The translations under genes were made by a program, and so were the position numbers. From the NCBI GenBank assembly GCA_017467625.1, contig JAFUSN010000003.1:259995-323994 (forward strand): a stretch of 64,000 bases of DNA. The letters run 5' to 3'. The stretch is from RGIG1681 sp017467625. Its GTDB lineage: Bacteria > Bacillota > Clostridia > Christensenellales > UBA1242. This document shows positions 36,193 to 51,100 of this stretch, in pieces; the stretch's first letter is position 1, and every line of letters begins with the position of its first letter. Below the pieces are notes generated by a model. The model was not told the origin of the DNA. It ran no database searches and was given only the letters and a program-made list of their open reading frames with translations.

Positions 36193-39100
36193 ATTCGTAA
36201 ATGTTCTCATAGTCATAAATTTTATCAGCTAAATTTATGATAGATGACACTACAGACAATGAAGTCTCTTCACGAGTAGCATCCACTTTCACATAGTTAT
36301 TTGAAACTTGATCAAATACTTTTCCATCTTCATTTCTAAATACGGAAATTAAATAATGAGTTTCAACATCACCAACTTCAAGTGATTCACCTCTAATTCT
36401 AAATCCAGCTTCATTTATGTATGTAACTGGAATCATATTGATTGAAGAAACAATTTCTGTAATTGTTAATTCACCTTGACTATCAGTAAGTTGGTTTACA
36501 AAGTTTGAAATACGAGCGTCATTTCTATTTCTGTAATAGTAAACTGCAAGTTCAATTGATTCCTCAATTGTCAAATTATCGTATTGTGCAATAATTTGTG
36601 AACCATCTTGACTATCAAACAACTTAAATCCATTGTTATAGTAAGTTGCAGCAGCATTGAGCTCATCATCAGTAATTTCAAAATAACGAACATCACTATA
36701 ACTTTGCTCAGTCTTGTAATCATAATAGTTAAGATTCATATATTCATCAATAAATGAAACATTTCCATTGTAGCCACTAGTTTCAATAGCAATTGCAGGT
36801 GCGGTAAATCCAAAATTGTTTGAAAGTGTAATTATAGCTGTTGTTGAAAGTCCAGTTGAACCATTAACATTTACTGTAAGCAAGTTAGCTGAAATAATTG
36901 CAACATTACCATTATTATTGTAGTAAGCAACAATATAGTAAGTGTTATTATTTTCAAGACCATGCATTGTAAGAGCACTATTAGAAACTGAAGCCATAAT
37001 TAAATCACCACTAAACTTTTGTAATGTAACTTTAAATGCATCTGTTCTGCTATATAATCCATATTCAACTAAATCAGCAAAGTAACTAAATTGTGAAGCA
37101 TTAAATGCAACAAAGTTAAGTGTATGCGTGTTCATTGAATATTGAGTATTAGTAGCATAATCAAACTTAGATGTTGACATAATTGAATTTACATTAGCAA
37201 CTGTAATTGTTCCATTTGAAACAGTTACATTTGTTTCCATAAACATAAGATCTTGAATGTAAATCAACGATGCTGAATGGTTAGCATGGTTAATATAAAT
37301 ATAGTTTGATGTAATTTTAATAATTTCATCACCATTTGTATATAAACCAATTACATATCTATTTTCACTGAATGAATGTTCAATGTTAGATGTTTCTCTT
37401 CCATTTGACCCCCCAACAATGTTAAGTGACTTCAATGCGTCTTCTTTTGTCATTGTTGTTAAATTAATAAAGTATTGAGTGAGTTCACTTGATGTAAGTG
37501 CAACAAATTTAAGATCATCAGCGCTATAAACATTACCTAATGAATCAGTGAATGATGTTTGCATCCTTGATTTATTTATAATTAAGCTCGTTTCACCAGT
37601 AGATGCATTCATACCAACATTTATTGAATTTGACGTAAATGCAACATTGTTTGAAATTGGGTATCTTGTAATTTGACCATTATGGAATTCAATATACATA
37701 TCTGAAATTGCAGCAATTGAATTTGTTGATCCTTTGCGATACATAAACAAGAATATGTATGCATCAGATCCAACTTCAATTTCACTTCTTAAATCAACAA
37801 GTTTAACATTACTATAATTTGAAATTGTGTTCAAAAGTGCTGTTTGAACTGAAGGTCTTGAAGCAAGCGCTCTAATGTATGCTTCATACTCATTTTGATT
37901 TAAAACTAAAACTTTAATCTCATCTGGTGAGTAATAAGTGATCACTGAACCGTTTACATCAAAGAACTTCACTGTTGATTTATATTCATCAACATCTACT
38001 GTAATTGTTGTGTTATTTTTATTTGTAAAGTCTTTAACAACATTATTTTCATCAACATCCACTGTAAAGTTCAAAATAGCATATGCTTGAATTGCATAAA
38101 TATTTTGATCAACATGTGTATCTGTTGTGAGAATTTGAACTTGAATTGGATTTCCATCAATATTATCGCAAACAACAAACCCAGTTTCACCATCGATAAG
38201 TTGAACCGTTGCAGTATTTGAACTTGTATCAATACTAATGATATCAACATAAACTCCAGATGCTGCAAGTTGTGCAATATTATCATATCCAAGTTTATTA
38301 ATTATTGTTTGAGTTAAAACAACATAACAGATAAATTGTGAATTTGGGAACCAAGCTCCGATTGTTGATTGTGGAATTGAACTTAATGTTGCATATGAAA
38401 GAACTTTTCCAGCTCCTCCACATTCTTCGCAAATTGAACCAGCAACATTTCCATCTCCGCCACAATGTACGCAATCAACAAGACTATCATCATGAAGTGT
38501 GAAATAGTTTCCATTATTAATATATGCACTTGTCCAAATCCATTGTGAAATTGATGCATCATATACATAACCCGTGTAGGTTGGCTTAGAGAGTTTCTGC
38601 GTGCCATCTTCGTCAATTAGTGTATACTCAGCAGACCTTAAAACATAATTTGAATTGTTTGTATATTGAACATAATTGCCATTCACATTTTTACTATCGC
38701 TCCATGTATAGAATATTACACGTTTTGAACTGTTTGAATCATTAATAATTGAACAACAAAGAGTTATATCTCTGTTTACAATCATTGTTGTATCAATTTC
38801 AATTTCTTGTGCGTAATAACTGCCATCATCATTAAAGATAATTTCATACCAGAGTTCTGAACTAATATCCCAACCAGCAATTATATCTGAAACAGGATAA
38901 CCATATGGAACTTCGGTTGTATCATGAAGACCTGATGTTTCATCAATATTAATTGTTCCGTCATCTGAAACACTAATGTAAACATTTGTTTCAAATGATT
39001 GAGAACTAAACTCAAAGCTAATTATAAGTTCCGTCTTAACATTTTCAATTTCAACAACTGTGTAGAATGTATCTTCTTTGAATTCTTCATAAGCAAGTTC

Positions 39101-42100
39101 CCTTGCAAATCCATCAAATTCATATTGAGCAGTTCCTTCACCATAAAGCAAACTGGTTATTTTAATGTTATTGAATACATATGGTATTGAAATTGTATCA
39201 CCGCTACCAACAATTTGACTTGTTTCATGTGTTGCATTGTTTGTGATATTAATCACATATTCTGCCCATTCTAATCCCCTAATTGCTGAATTGAATTTAA
39301 GATCAATTGTGGCAATATAGTTAACATTTTCAATATTATAATTCAATGTAATCTTTGAAATGTACTTACCACTTGATGTTGGAGCCACAACTATATATTC
39401 ATTGTTATAGAACTGAATTTGTTGTGATAATGTTCCATCGGTTAATGAAAACTCTGTAGATCCATTTACATTAATCATATTGTAAGCAGCATTACCGCCA
39501 TTTACATATGAAATTTCACCATCATTATCAACAATTTGTGTATCATTTCCAACCGTTACATTAAATCTGTTTATATCATATCCAGCAAAGAATGTAATCA
39601 CATTGTTATCACTAGAATTATTATAAACTTTAACCATATAGGTATTAGAAGATGTTTTTGTAAAGTTGTTCCTAAATGAGTTATATGTTGTTGATAATTC
39701 TCCATTATCATTAATTACAGTCTCATAAATAAGTCCAGCAAGGAAATTCTCATCAAGTCTATATGGATTATTATTACTATCAGTTCCATACGCACCAACT
39801 GTATCCCAAATAACCGTGTTATTAACATCTGCTAAATCATAGAATGTATTCAATGATTTATATGTGTAACCTGTTAATGAAATTGAAAGTTCATCAAGCA
39901 ACGCTTTGATCCTTTCAGGAACATCATTTTCAGTTTCTGCATTACTAATTACATCATTAAATTTAAGTTTATATGTAATTAAATTGCTGCTATTGCCGTT
40001 TCTGTAAGCAAATATAGCATTATTTGCAAGATTATGTTTTGTTCCATCAAGTGTAACAAGATAATTTGCATCAACGTTTCCAAAGTTATTCATTGGAATT
40101 GTTCCAACTAAATTGTTTAAGCTGATGACAATCTTATATTCAATTGCTTCCCAAACTGTATACATACTTATGTAATATTCTGGAGAAATTCCACCTCTTC
40201 TTGCCATATCACCAAGTGCCTCAGTGGTTCTTGCAAGAGGATCATTTTCATATGTGGTATACAGATAAATCTTTCCATCTCCAGTTACGCTATTGATATC
40301 AAATCTTGAATTAATTGGACTAAGTGTGTTGACATATTCAGATGGATTCATAAATGCAAATCCACTATAGTTATAACCAACTCTGATATAACTTAAATCA
40401 TCAATAACTTGGTCAAATGTAAATCTTGTTTGAACAGCCCTTGTTGTATATGTGTAACTTGTCATGTTTCCTTCACTCGTAGAAATTGGAGAGCTATTAA
40501 CAGGAATCATTACAGATCCACCAGACGATGAGTCAATCACATCATTTTCAACAAGTGTGTATGTATTAGCAGTCCATCCAGCATAAAGTATGATATCTTC
40601 AGTGTTTTCATTAATGATTCCTTTTTCAGTTAATTTTTCAAACATTTCCATCGAAATCATTGCTGTTTCACTTGAATATGCTCTAATAAACAAGTATTCA
40701 TCACTTGCAATTGGATCAAGGTACCAACCTTTCCATGTATAACCAATTCTATCAACAAGAAGATTTGTTGTTAAACTACTGTTATATGACAAACGTGAAT
40801 ATGGACTGTTTACAGTAATTTTTAATTTATCAGATGATACATCTTGATAGTTGCTATAATATGAAACGAAATTGTTATTTGATAAGTAAGCTTTTGTTGA
40901 ACCAACCCTTCCAAGACTTGTTGATGAAGAATCATTCAAATCAAACTTAATTCCAAATACCCTTGGAAGCCAAATTGCATGAAGTACAACTTCCAAATTG
41001 GTTTGACTATCACCAATTCTTTCAAATTCACCATTTGAGTAAATATGGTAATTACCATCTTTATCAACAATCAAGTTTTTACCAACATTACTATATTTTT
41101 CATGATCTTCAGTATCATTATACTTAACATTTCCAAACTTAAATGTTGCTTTGTCAAATGTTGAAGAAATAATTGCTAATGTTCCAAGTGCAAAGCCTGA
41201 CTCATTTTCAACTTCTTGAATTACAACATCATCGAATGACCATCCAACAAACTCATATCCTGCTTTTGCAAGCATTTCAATCTCATAAGTTTGATCAAAT
41301 ACAAGTTCCTTAATTGAAATGTCATCCAATGTTACCTGTGCAGCTTCTCTATTTGTTACAACATTAATTTTATAAGTATTAGCCGTCCAATCAGCATATA
41401 GTGTAATTGTTCTTGTACTTGAATCAATCTTTAAATTGCCATAAAGTGATGCATCTAAACTTGTTGATGAAACAATTTTTACTTTATTGTCTGATGTTGA
41501 AGTATACCAACCATTCCATTTGTAACCTATTCTAGCAACATTTGCAAGTGAAATATTAATCCAATCATTAGTATCAAATACAACACGAACAGCTGAAATA
41601 GGTGTATCAGGTCTTGAATATTGACCATTCTCAGCCTCAAACATTGCGGTTGTCGTTCCGTTTCTGTCTGAATCGTAGTCATTTTTAATAAAGTTTACGC
41701 TATATGTTATTGGAGTGTAGTAAGCATAAACATAAATATTATGCTCATATCCTCTGTCAGCATCTCCAAATCCTTCTTTTACAACTGAACCATTATCAAA
41801 GTAAATATCTGGAGTTACACCAGTTTTTGCATTAATTAAATAGGTGTAATTAATAAGAACTGTATCAGACAAAATGTACTCTGAATTCTTAATAAAGCTT
41901 GAACTATTAACAACATTGTTTCCAACAATCCAACCAACAAAGTCATAACCAATTCTCTCAATATTTCCTGTAAATTTAATAGGTTGACCAAGTGTAATGC
42001 TTTCAGTATATCCAAAGTTTGAACTTGGTTCAGCTTTTGTTGAACCAAAGCCTCGATCTTTATCATAGAAGTTTACATTAACATGATAAACATTTGCTGT

Positions 42101-45100
42101 CCAATGTGCTGTAACTGTAACTTCTCTAATACTTTCATATGTATTCAACATTGAAACTTCTGAATTTGCATTTTTAAATATAGATCTCAAAAGTGTTAAA
42201 TTGAATTCTGTTGAATTATTTTCAATCTTAATAGATTCATCTGTTTCATTTGTCCACAAGCCATCCCATATGAATCCATATCTATCCATCACAACAGTAT
42301 CCAAGTTATTCCAACTTGCTGTATCAAATTGTGTAGTAACAGTTAATGGTTTTGTTTCTAACGCAAAGTTACCATTTAAATCTTTATAAACAGCATGGCT
42401 TTCTGAATCAATAATTTCATTGTTATCAATAACAACATTGTACTGATTCTTTGTCCATCCAGCATAAATCGTAAGAGTTGTCGTTTTGTCATCAATATTT
42501 TCAAATTTATTATAAAGTCCATTATTTAATGTAGCCAAACTATTAACTTTGTTATAAACATATGTTGTACATGATTTGGTAGTATACCAGCCAGTCCATG
42601 TATAGCCAAGTTTACCAAAAATAAGTGTGTCAATTTGAGCAGTTCTACCATTATATACCCATTCCCAATTGTTCGTATCAAAGTAAACAGATACCATAAT
42701 TGAGTCATGAACATTAATATCAACGTATTCATCTCCATTATAGAAGTATGCATTTGTTGAACTTTCAGTTGAATTCAAATCTAATGTTACTGAATATTTA
42801 ATAGGTGCCCAAACAATTTGAACATAAACATTATGACTTGTTTCTGCATCACCAAGAACTTCTGGTGATGTCTTGCTATCGCCATAAATAAACCCTGCTT
42901 CATTATCAAGTGATGCATTATTTTGTGTGTTTCGTGCTGTATCTTTTGTAAGTTCAAATTTAATTACTCCATCTTCTGAAACAAACTTGTAGGCAGAATC
43001 AATATTTTCATCAAGGAACATACCATAGAAATTATATCCTTTTCTTGAAGGAACTGGAATTTCAATTTCTTCTCCATCAAATGTTACTTTGAATATCGAT
43101 GAATATGCTGCTGATGTTGTTGAACCAATGGATCTAGCAACATCTTTATATTTTTCATCATCTGGAATTTGAATTTGATATGAAACCTCAGGAGCTGCAT
43201 TATACTTAAATGTTAATGTATAAGTGTTAGCCTTCCAAATTGCAAATAATTTAATTGTTCCATCTTCATCCCCTGAAACATCTTCTGTTATGTTTTCAGG
43301 AACAAATCTAGTATCATCTAAATTATATAATGTATTTGATGCTTTGTTATAAACAATATATTTAGATGCATAACCTGTTTCCAAATATGAGTAAGTTGAC
43401 CAACCAACAAATGTATAACCATATCTGTCAATTACAATATTTCTTAGATATTCTGAAACAATTGTTGTTCCTTGTTGTTCATTTTCATATTCAAGGAACC
43501 AATCTTTGCTATCAAATCTTACATAAATAGATTTAGTACTGTTTGGCAACAACTCTCCATCTTCAACAAAGTAAGCATTTGTTGAACCATTCGCATTTCC
43601 AAGATCATTCTTAATAAATTCAACTTTATATTTCTTTGTTACCCAGTTTGCAATAAGAACAATCCTGTGCTCTTCCTCTAAGTCACCAAGTGCTTCTCTA
43701 TCAGCATCAGAATCTGTTACATATCTCGTATAAAGAAGAACATCACCATTATTAAGATATATTACTGAATCATTAAGATAAGTGTAATATTTAGCATCTT
43801 TAACCTTGAATTGAGTTGCAGTTTCTTCATTTCCAGTAGTAATTATTGAAGAATTTAAGCTCCAACCAAGGAATGTATAACCATTCCTACTTGCCGTTTG
43901 TTGATAATATGGAAGATTTCCATTTGATTGAAGAGATTCATATGTTGTATCGAATATGATTGTACTTGTAAATGCATATTCACTATCATTTCTTGAAGCA
44001 TGACTCGTTCCGGTTTGTAAATTCAAACCTTCAACATCATTCAAATCATAAATAACTGTATAAGTGTTTGCGTTCCAACCAGCAAATGTATAGAACATTC
44101 TAAAGTCTTCACTATCATTATTATCAATGTTTCCATTAAGTGTAATTGCAACATTATACAAATCAATGTCAAATACATGAATTTGAGGATTTGTTACACT
44201 TAAGTCATTGATTGTATGTCCACCAACAATTGCAGTTTGTGCACCCTGATCAATAAACCAACCTGTCCAAGTATATCCAAACCTATCAGTTAAAATATGA
44301 TATATTGAAATATTTTCAACAACATCGCCATTGTCCTTTGAATAAATTCTATAACCATTAGTATCAAATAGAACCCTAATTTCATAAAGATCATCAAATT
44401 CTTCTTTGTCAATATCATAAACATTTGAATCAAAATGTTTAATACTTGCAGGTGTTGAGCCTAATTTCCAATCATTGTTTTCTGTGTTTGAATCACGAAG
44501 AATCAGATTCATTGTATACTCATTTTGCATCCAACCTGCATAAAGGTTGATTGTTCCTGTTACACCAAGTTTATCTTCTTCTGTAATATAACCATCAACT
44601 TGTGTATAATTATCAATATCAGTGTTGAGTGTTAAAACATTGAGTTTTGATTCACTAGTATCATTAATTGCATCATAGATAATTGAAGGAATATATGCAC
44701 CATCTTGAGTTCCATTATTCATTGTTCGGGTTGTATACCAACCAAGGAATGTATAACCAATTCTTGATGTTGAAATATATCTAAGTGCATTATCTTGAGA
44801 GTCTACGAATGAATACCAGTTATCCGTATCAAATTTAACTCTAACTTTATCAACTGTTTCTGAAACTGGTTGAGTGTTGTTGAGTTTTGTTGCATAGGTT
44901 GAATTTATAATTCTTTCAGCATAATTTTCAGCAATATATCTATAATCATTGTTGAAATTAAAGCTTACTTCATAAATTCTAGCGGTCCAGTTTGCATAGA
45001 GAACAATCATATGCTCTGAATTAGTTTCTTCATCACCAAGTTTTTCACTTTCATAATCATTTAATGAACTAAAGAACTTCAAATATGACTCAGTTGAAAT

Positions 45101-48100
45101 GCAACTTGTTGCCACATTTGTTTGTCTAGCAAATTCATAATTGAGTTTTAAGTTTCGAGTAATAAGAGTATCAGTATAATTTGATTGAAGTGATGCATTT
45201 TCAGGATTTAATGTCCAACCATTAAAGATATAACCATATCTGTATGCAGATATGAATTCTGTATCTGCTATTGTATCGAACACTATTTCTGAAATATTAG
45301 AATATGAAGGAATATCTGAATTTGCAGCAGTTGATCCAATTGGATTCTGTGTGCCGCCAAGATTTCTTTGCAATGTTCCAAAGTATAATCTTTCAGATCC
45401 TACATCAGAGTAATCATAAACAATTGAGTAAGTATTTGCTATCCATCCTGCATAAACAGTAAATGAAACATTTGTAGTATCAGATTCATATTTTACTGGA
45501 GCATATACGGTTGAGAAGAATGTATCGTCAAACACATGAACATTATTTTCTCTACCCGCTGTTGAATTACCTGCGATAATTCTATTATTTCCAGCCATAT
45601 CATCAGTAATGAACCAACCTGTCCAAGTGTATCCATATCTATCAATTAAGATGTCATAAATTGTACCTGAACCATTTGCAATATTCCACTCATTTGTATC
45701 GAACACAACATCAAGAGTAAATGATGATTGAAGTTTATCATATACACCATTTTCTTTAAATAATGGTGTGGTTGTTGTTCCATTTTGCTTGTTACCATTG
45801 AATGTTACATGATATGTAATTGGAGCCCACACTGCATATGCAACGGTATAATGAACAAATATGTTACCATCATTTCTTCCTTCAAAATCACCGAATGCTT
45901 CTTGAACTGTGCAATCATTATTTGTAAAGATGAATACTTCAGTTCCGTCATCACTGTGAATATAATCATCTGAAATTACAAATGTGGTTCCAGCGTAAAG
46001 AATTGAATTGTTCTTTGTAACATCATCTGTTCCAAATCTCCAACCAACAAATGTGTAACCATTTCTATGTAATTGAATAATATCTTGAGTTGGAGTATCA
46101 AATGTTACTTTTTGACTTACATAAGTTGCATTTGAAAGTGTTGTTGCAACACTTGAGCCAACTCCATGTGATGAATTTACATCAGTATAGTCAAATTTAA
46201 GTAAATATTGATTTGCATTATAGTGAGCGTAAAGTGAGAATTTTCGAGATGTTTCATCTCTTTCATCCATTCTGTTGAACATTGAATATGACAAGTTTAC
46301 AGCGATGCATTCAGTTGTATAAGATGAACCATATGTCATTAAATCCGATCTATGTCCATCAATAACTCTGTATTGCATACTTGATTCATTTGCCCTTCTA
46401 CCATACCAACCAGTCCATGTGTAACCGTATCTGTCAATAAGTAAATTATAAAGTCCATTATCTTCAAGTTTGTTTCCGTTTCCATCAACTGAATACCAGT
46501 TGTTAGTATCAAAATAAACTCTAATTTCAATAAGCGAATCCAAATTCTCAATAGGATCATTTACATTTGTTACAACTTCAATCCAGTCAATACCATTAAC
46601 TGTATAATATGGTGTTGTTGATCCAACAATGTTTCCACTTCTATTTGTTGAGTAAGCATAGAATTTATCAACTGTATATGTTTTTGCTGTCCACTTAGCA
46701 TATAAAGTAATTTCAAAAGTTCTTGTATCTCTGTTCTCAACCCAATCACCAGTTGTAATATAACCATTGTTACTATTTCTCTGTGATACAGAATGTGTAA
46801 ACTTACTATAGTATGAATAATCAAGTTTAACTAATGGATCAGTTGAATACATACCTAAAATGTTATTATATGTTCCCTCATATTCATTGTAAGCAAGAAC
46901 AACATGTTCACATGATGAGCTTGTATACCAACCACCAAAATAGTATCCAAATTTTTGAAGCAAAATGTAATAAAGTGCATCACTAATCTTTTCACCTGAT
47001 TTAGTTTCAAACCACCAATCATTATGATCAAAGGTTACATGTGCAACATAGTCAAAGTCATCACCCTCAAATTCAATAAATTGTTCTGAAAGTCTAAATC
47101 CATATTGCAAACTAGACTTATCCCCATCACCTGTCATATAAGCATTAATGTCATTTAAAGTTCCAATCAATGATGTCGTTGTTTCAATCTTGTCAGAAGT
47201 TCTTGATAAGTAAGTTGCAAATGTTGAACTTGGTTTATTATAAATTCCAGCTGTAAAGTTAGTATATGTTGAATTATTATAGCTGTAATTAATATTAAAC
47301 TCAACAATATATTCATTTACATCCCAAATTGCAAATATTTGAGCAGTGTGTTTGGCAATATTATTAACAAGTCCATTTGTTGAAAGCGTGTAATTTGACT
47401 CTGTATCACCAAGTTTTTCAATTGTTCCAAGCCTATTGTAATTCGTATCACTCATTGCAACTTCAGCATAAAGTGTATCTTCATAAAGGTAACTTTCTGA
47501 AGTTGATGCCGTTCCAGCAACATTCTTAATTGCAATTGAATCAGCATTCAAGACTAATTTATCACCATAAGCAAATGTGTAATTTGAATTAAGACCAAAT
47601 CTCCAGCCGGCAAAAGTATAACCAATTCTACTCAAGTATTCAGGATATTCATATTCTTTATCAAACACAAGTGTCATTGTGACGTATCTATTTGTTAAAT
47701 CACCTGCAACAGTAACACCATTAGCTGTAATTGATTCAATTGGTGATGTTGTAACATACGATCCATTATTAACACTGTTTTTGATTGAGTTAACATCACT
47801 ATAATAATAAGTGAGATTATATGTATTTGCTTGCCATCCAGCGCTAAGTTTAAATTTATGCGTTGAATATGTCTCAATAATATCACCGTTAACCGTAAAG
47901 CTATTATCAACTAGGTTCCAAGTAATATCAGTTGCATCAACATTAACTGTATGATTGTAGTTTGTTGCCTCTTTAACGTTTGATGTGTATTCAAATAATG
48001 TTAAGAATAATGAATAGTTAAATGGAATTAAATACTCTCTGTAATCGGTTGAAGCTGTTCCACTAATTACCATGAAATTATAATAACGTTTCCAGAAATT

Positions 48101-51100
48101 AGTATCAGCAGCATTAAATGAATTTGAGTTATTAGCTGAAATATTAAATGCTGTACTTCTAGTAAACCAACCCATCCAGGTATAACCAAATCTATCAATC
48201 AAAACTTGACTTAAATCAACATTTTGATTATCAACCATCCATTTTGTTGAATCAAATTCAATTTTAAGAATGTCATCATAATCACTTGTTGCATCAGTAT
48301 ATGTTCCTGAAGAAATATCATAGAACCATGGATCTGTTGAACCACCAGCTGCCTTATTGCTGTTAAATGAAACATCATAAATATTTGCTCTATAGAACGC
48401 ATTAAGAGTAACTTCATATGTCTTAATTGCATCACCAAGAATTTCACGAGTATTGTTATTAGTTGTATATGCTGAATTCAAATAATTGTCAGTATATTCA
48501 GCGCTTGTTACTGGTCCATCTTCAAACTTAATTGCGAAATAATCCAATCGAACCATTGTTTTCTTGGCCTCACTTCCCTGAAGTGTCTTAAAGTATGGTT
48601 CAGTTGTTTGTCCAATACTAAATCCAGTAAATGTATAACCAACTCTCTGGAATGCACCAGCATCAACATCTGTGCTATCAAACAAAATTGTTGTAATCTT
48701 TGTTTTTGATTGATATGCAGGTGATGTTCCACCAGTTGTGCTATCCAAATCGCCAGCTGTTTTAACTGTTTTCTTTTTAAGCTCATTTGTGCTGTTTACA
48801 TCATTTGATTCATAAACAACTTGATATGTGTTGGCAGCCCAACCTGCATAGAGTGTTAATGTATAATTCTTTGCACTCTTATTGGTTGTTACTGTTAAAA
48901 GTGTATCATAAATACTCTTATCAAATTTTGCATTATCAGAATCTTGAATATTTCTTGAATAACCAGAACTGTGTGTTTTTGAATTTGCATCATTTGCCGT
49001 CAAAATCAACTTGCTATTTGATTTCATTGTTCCGTTGTAGAATGTTGTCGTTCCATTTGTTGCCGTTCTAGATGTTCTATTTTCATAGCCTCTAGTGTAC
49101 CATCCAGTCCAAGTATAACCATATCTATCAACTTTAATAATATCTTTTAAGTGATCGCCAGCAACAGTTCTGTCTTCAATTCCATCACCATTTCTGTCAA
49201 TTACATATGTTGCGGATTCAAAGTCATAGTAAATTTCTTTATACCTCAAACTATAAATCTCTTCATAATCTGAAGTATATTCATTTCTATCAAACATTAC
49301 ATACATATTGCAATATGCGTTTTCTGCATTATATGAACCATTTAATTCATTGATATAGAATGCATTTGTTGAACCAATTCCATAGATACTTGAAGTATTG
49401 AAATCAGTAGCATCAAATGAAACTTGATAAATAATGCCTTGCCACTTTGCATATATTGTAAGTTCAAATGTTGAAGTTTTTCTGTTTTCAACCCAGTTTC
49501 CTTCTCCATCATTTCTTAAAATTGTATAACCAAATTCTCGATCATAAGTTGTTGCTAAATCTGATTCAAATGTTGTCAAACCAGCGTTTGTTGTTCCTTG
49601 ATCAAATGTTCTAAATGTATATTGGTTAAACAATGTGTAATCAAGCACTCTCATAACTGGAGTTGTTCTTGAAGCAATTCTATCATAATAGTAGTTATAG
49701 TCATTTTCATAACCATAATCAGTACCACTAGTCAAAAAGTCTGACTTAATTGTGCCATTATCATTAAACTCTTCCCAAGTATCAGCATTTGTATACCAAC
49801 CAATCCAGAAGTAGTTTTCTTTTGTTAGAACTAAATCAAGTAGATTTGCTGAATCACCATCAACAACCCAGTTGTTTGTATCAAACACAACTTTAAGTTT
49901 AATGTTCAATAAACCATTATTATAAGTTGTTCCATTATAAACAGCATTTGTTGAATCAATTTCACTTGCATTAACATCAATACTTACTGTATAAGTGTTA
50001 GCCTGCCATATTGCAAATAATATTACATTATGTTTTTGATTATTCTTTGCCATTGTATATGTAACAGCACTTCCATTTTCAACAAATGTGTATCTTGAAT
50101 CACTATCTCCAAGTCTTTCATATGTTCCGAGTATTGCTGAACTATCGTTTAGCATACTTTCATCAACATATAACAATCCATTCGTTGTTGATCCACTTGT
50201 TGAAATTCCTGCTTGTGCAATAGTCGTTGCATTGATAACCATCTTGGCACCATGTGCCATTGTTGAAGCTGAATTTAATCCAAATCTCCATCCTGCGAAT
50301 GTATATCCAACTCTCGTTAAATATTGTGGAGAATATTCAACATCAAACACAAATTCATAGTAGTCTCCACTGTTTGTTGCAAGTGGTGATGATGTTCCAT
50401 TCAAATTCTTTAATGAAATTCCACTAGCATCGTGTGCTATTGACACTTCACTGGTCCAAACTGAATGTGCTACACCATCTTGAACCCCTTTATATTTTGT
50501 GCTTGCATTCGTGCTATCGATTCCATTTGTTCCATAGTCATATGAAACTTTGTATGTATTTGCTTGCCATCCAGCAAATAAATAAATTTCATGCTCATCT
50601 GCAAGATTTGTTGCACTGTTATATTTTTCAACAACCCTTCCAGTATATGTGTTTCCACTTACTGTAAGTGACTTCTTTCCAATTGTAAAGCTATGATCTC
50701 CATTAAATGTAAAGCTATTAAAGTTATTTGCCTCACTTGGATTAATGCTTGTATATGTTCCTGTAAAGCTTCTTCCATTAGTTGTTGTTTCTTCCGAAAT
50801 TGAAACCAATGTTTCTCCACTTACATTCACAATATCAAAGAACTTCTTAAACCTTGCATAATTGAATACTTGAACATTATCTAATCCATTATTTGAAACT
50901 ATAATGTATTTATAATAAAGCTCCCATAATGCATTGTTTTCATTTCCTGTAGATACAACATATCTATCAGTGTTATTAAGAATTGTATTAAAGAATGTAC
51001 TCTTTACATACCATCCCATCCATGTGTAGCCATATCTATCTACTCTAATATCATCAATCTCTTTGCCATCATTTGACTTCCATTCATCTGTATCAAATTC

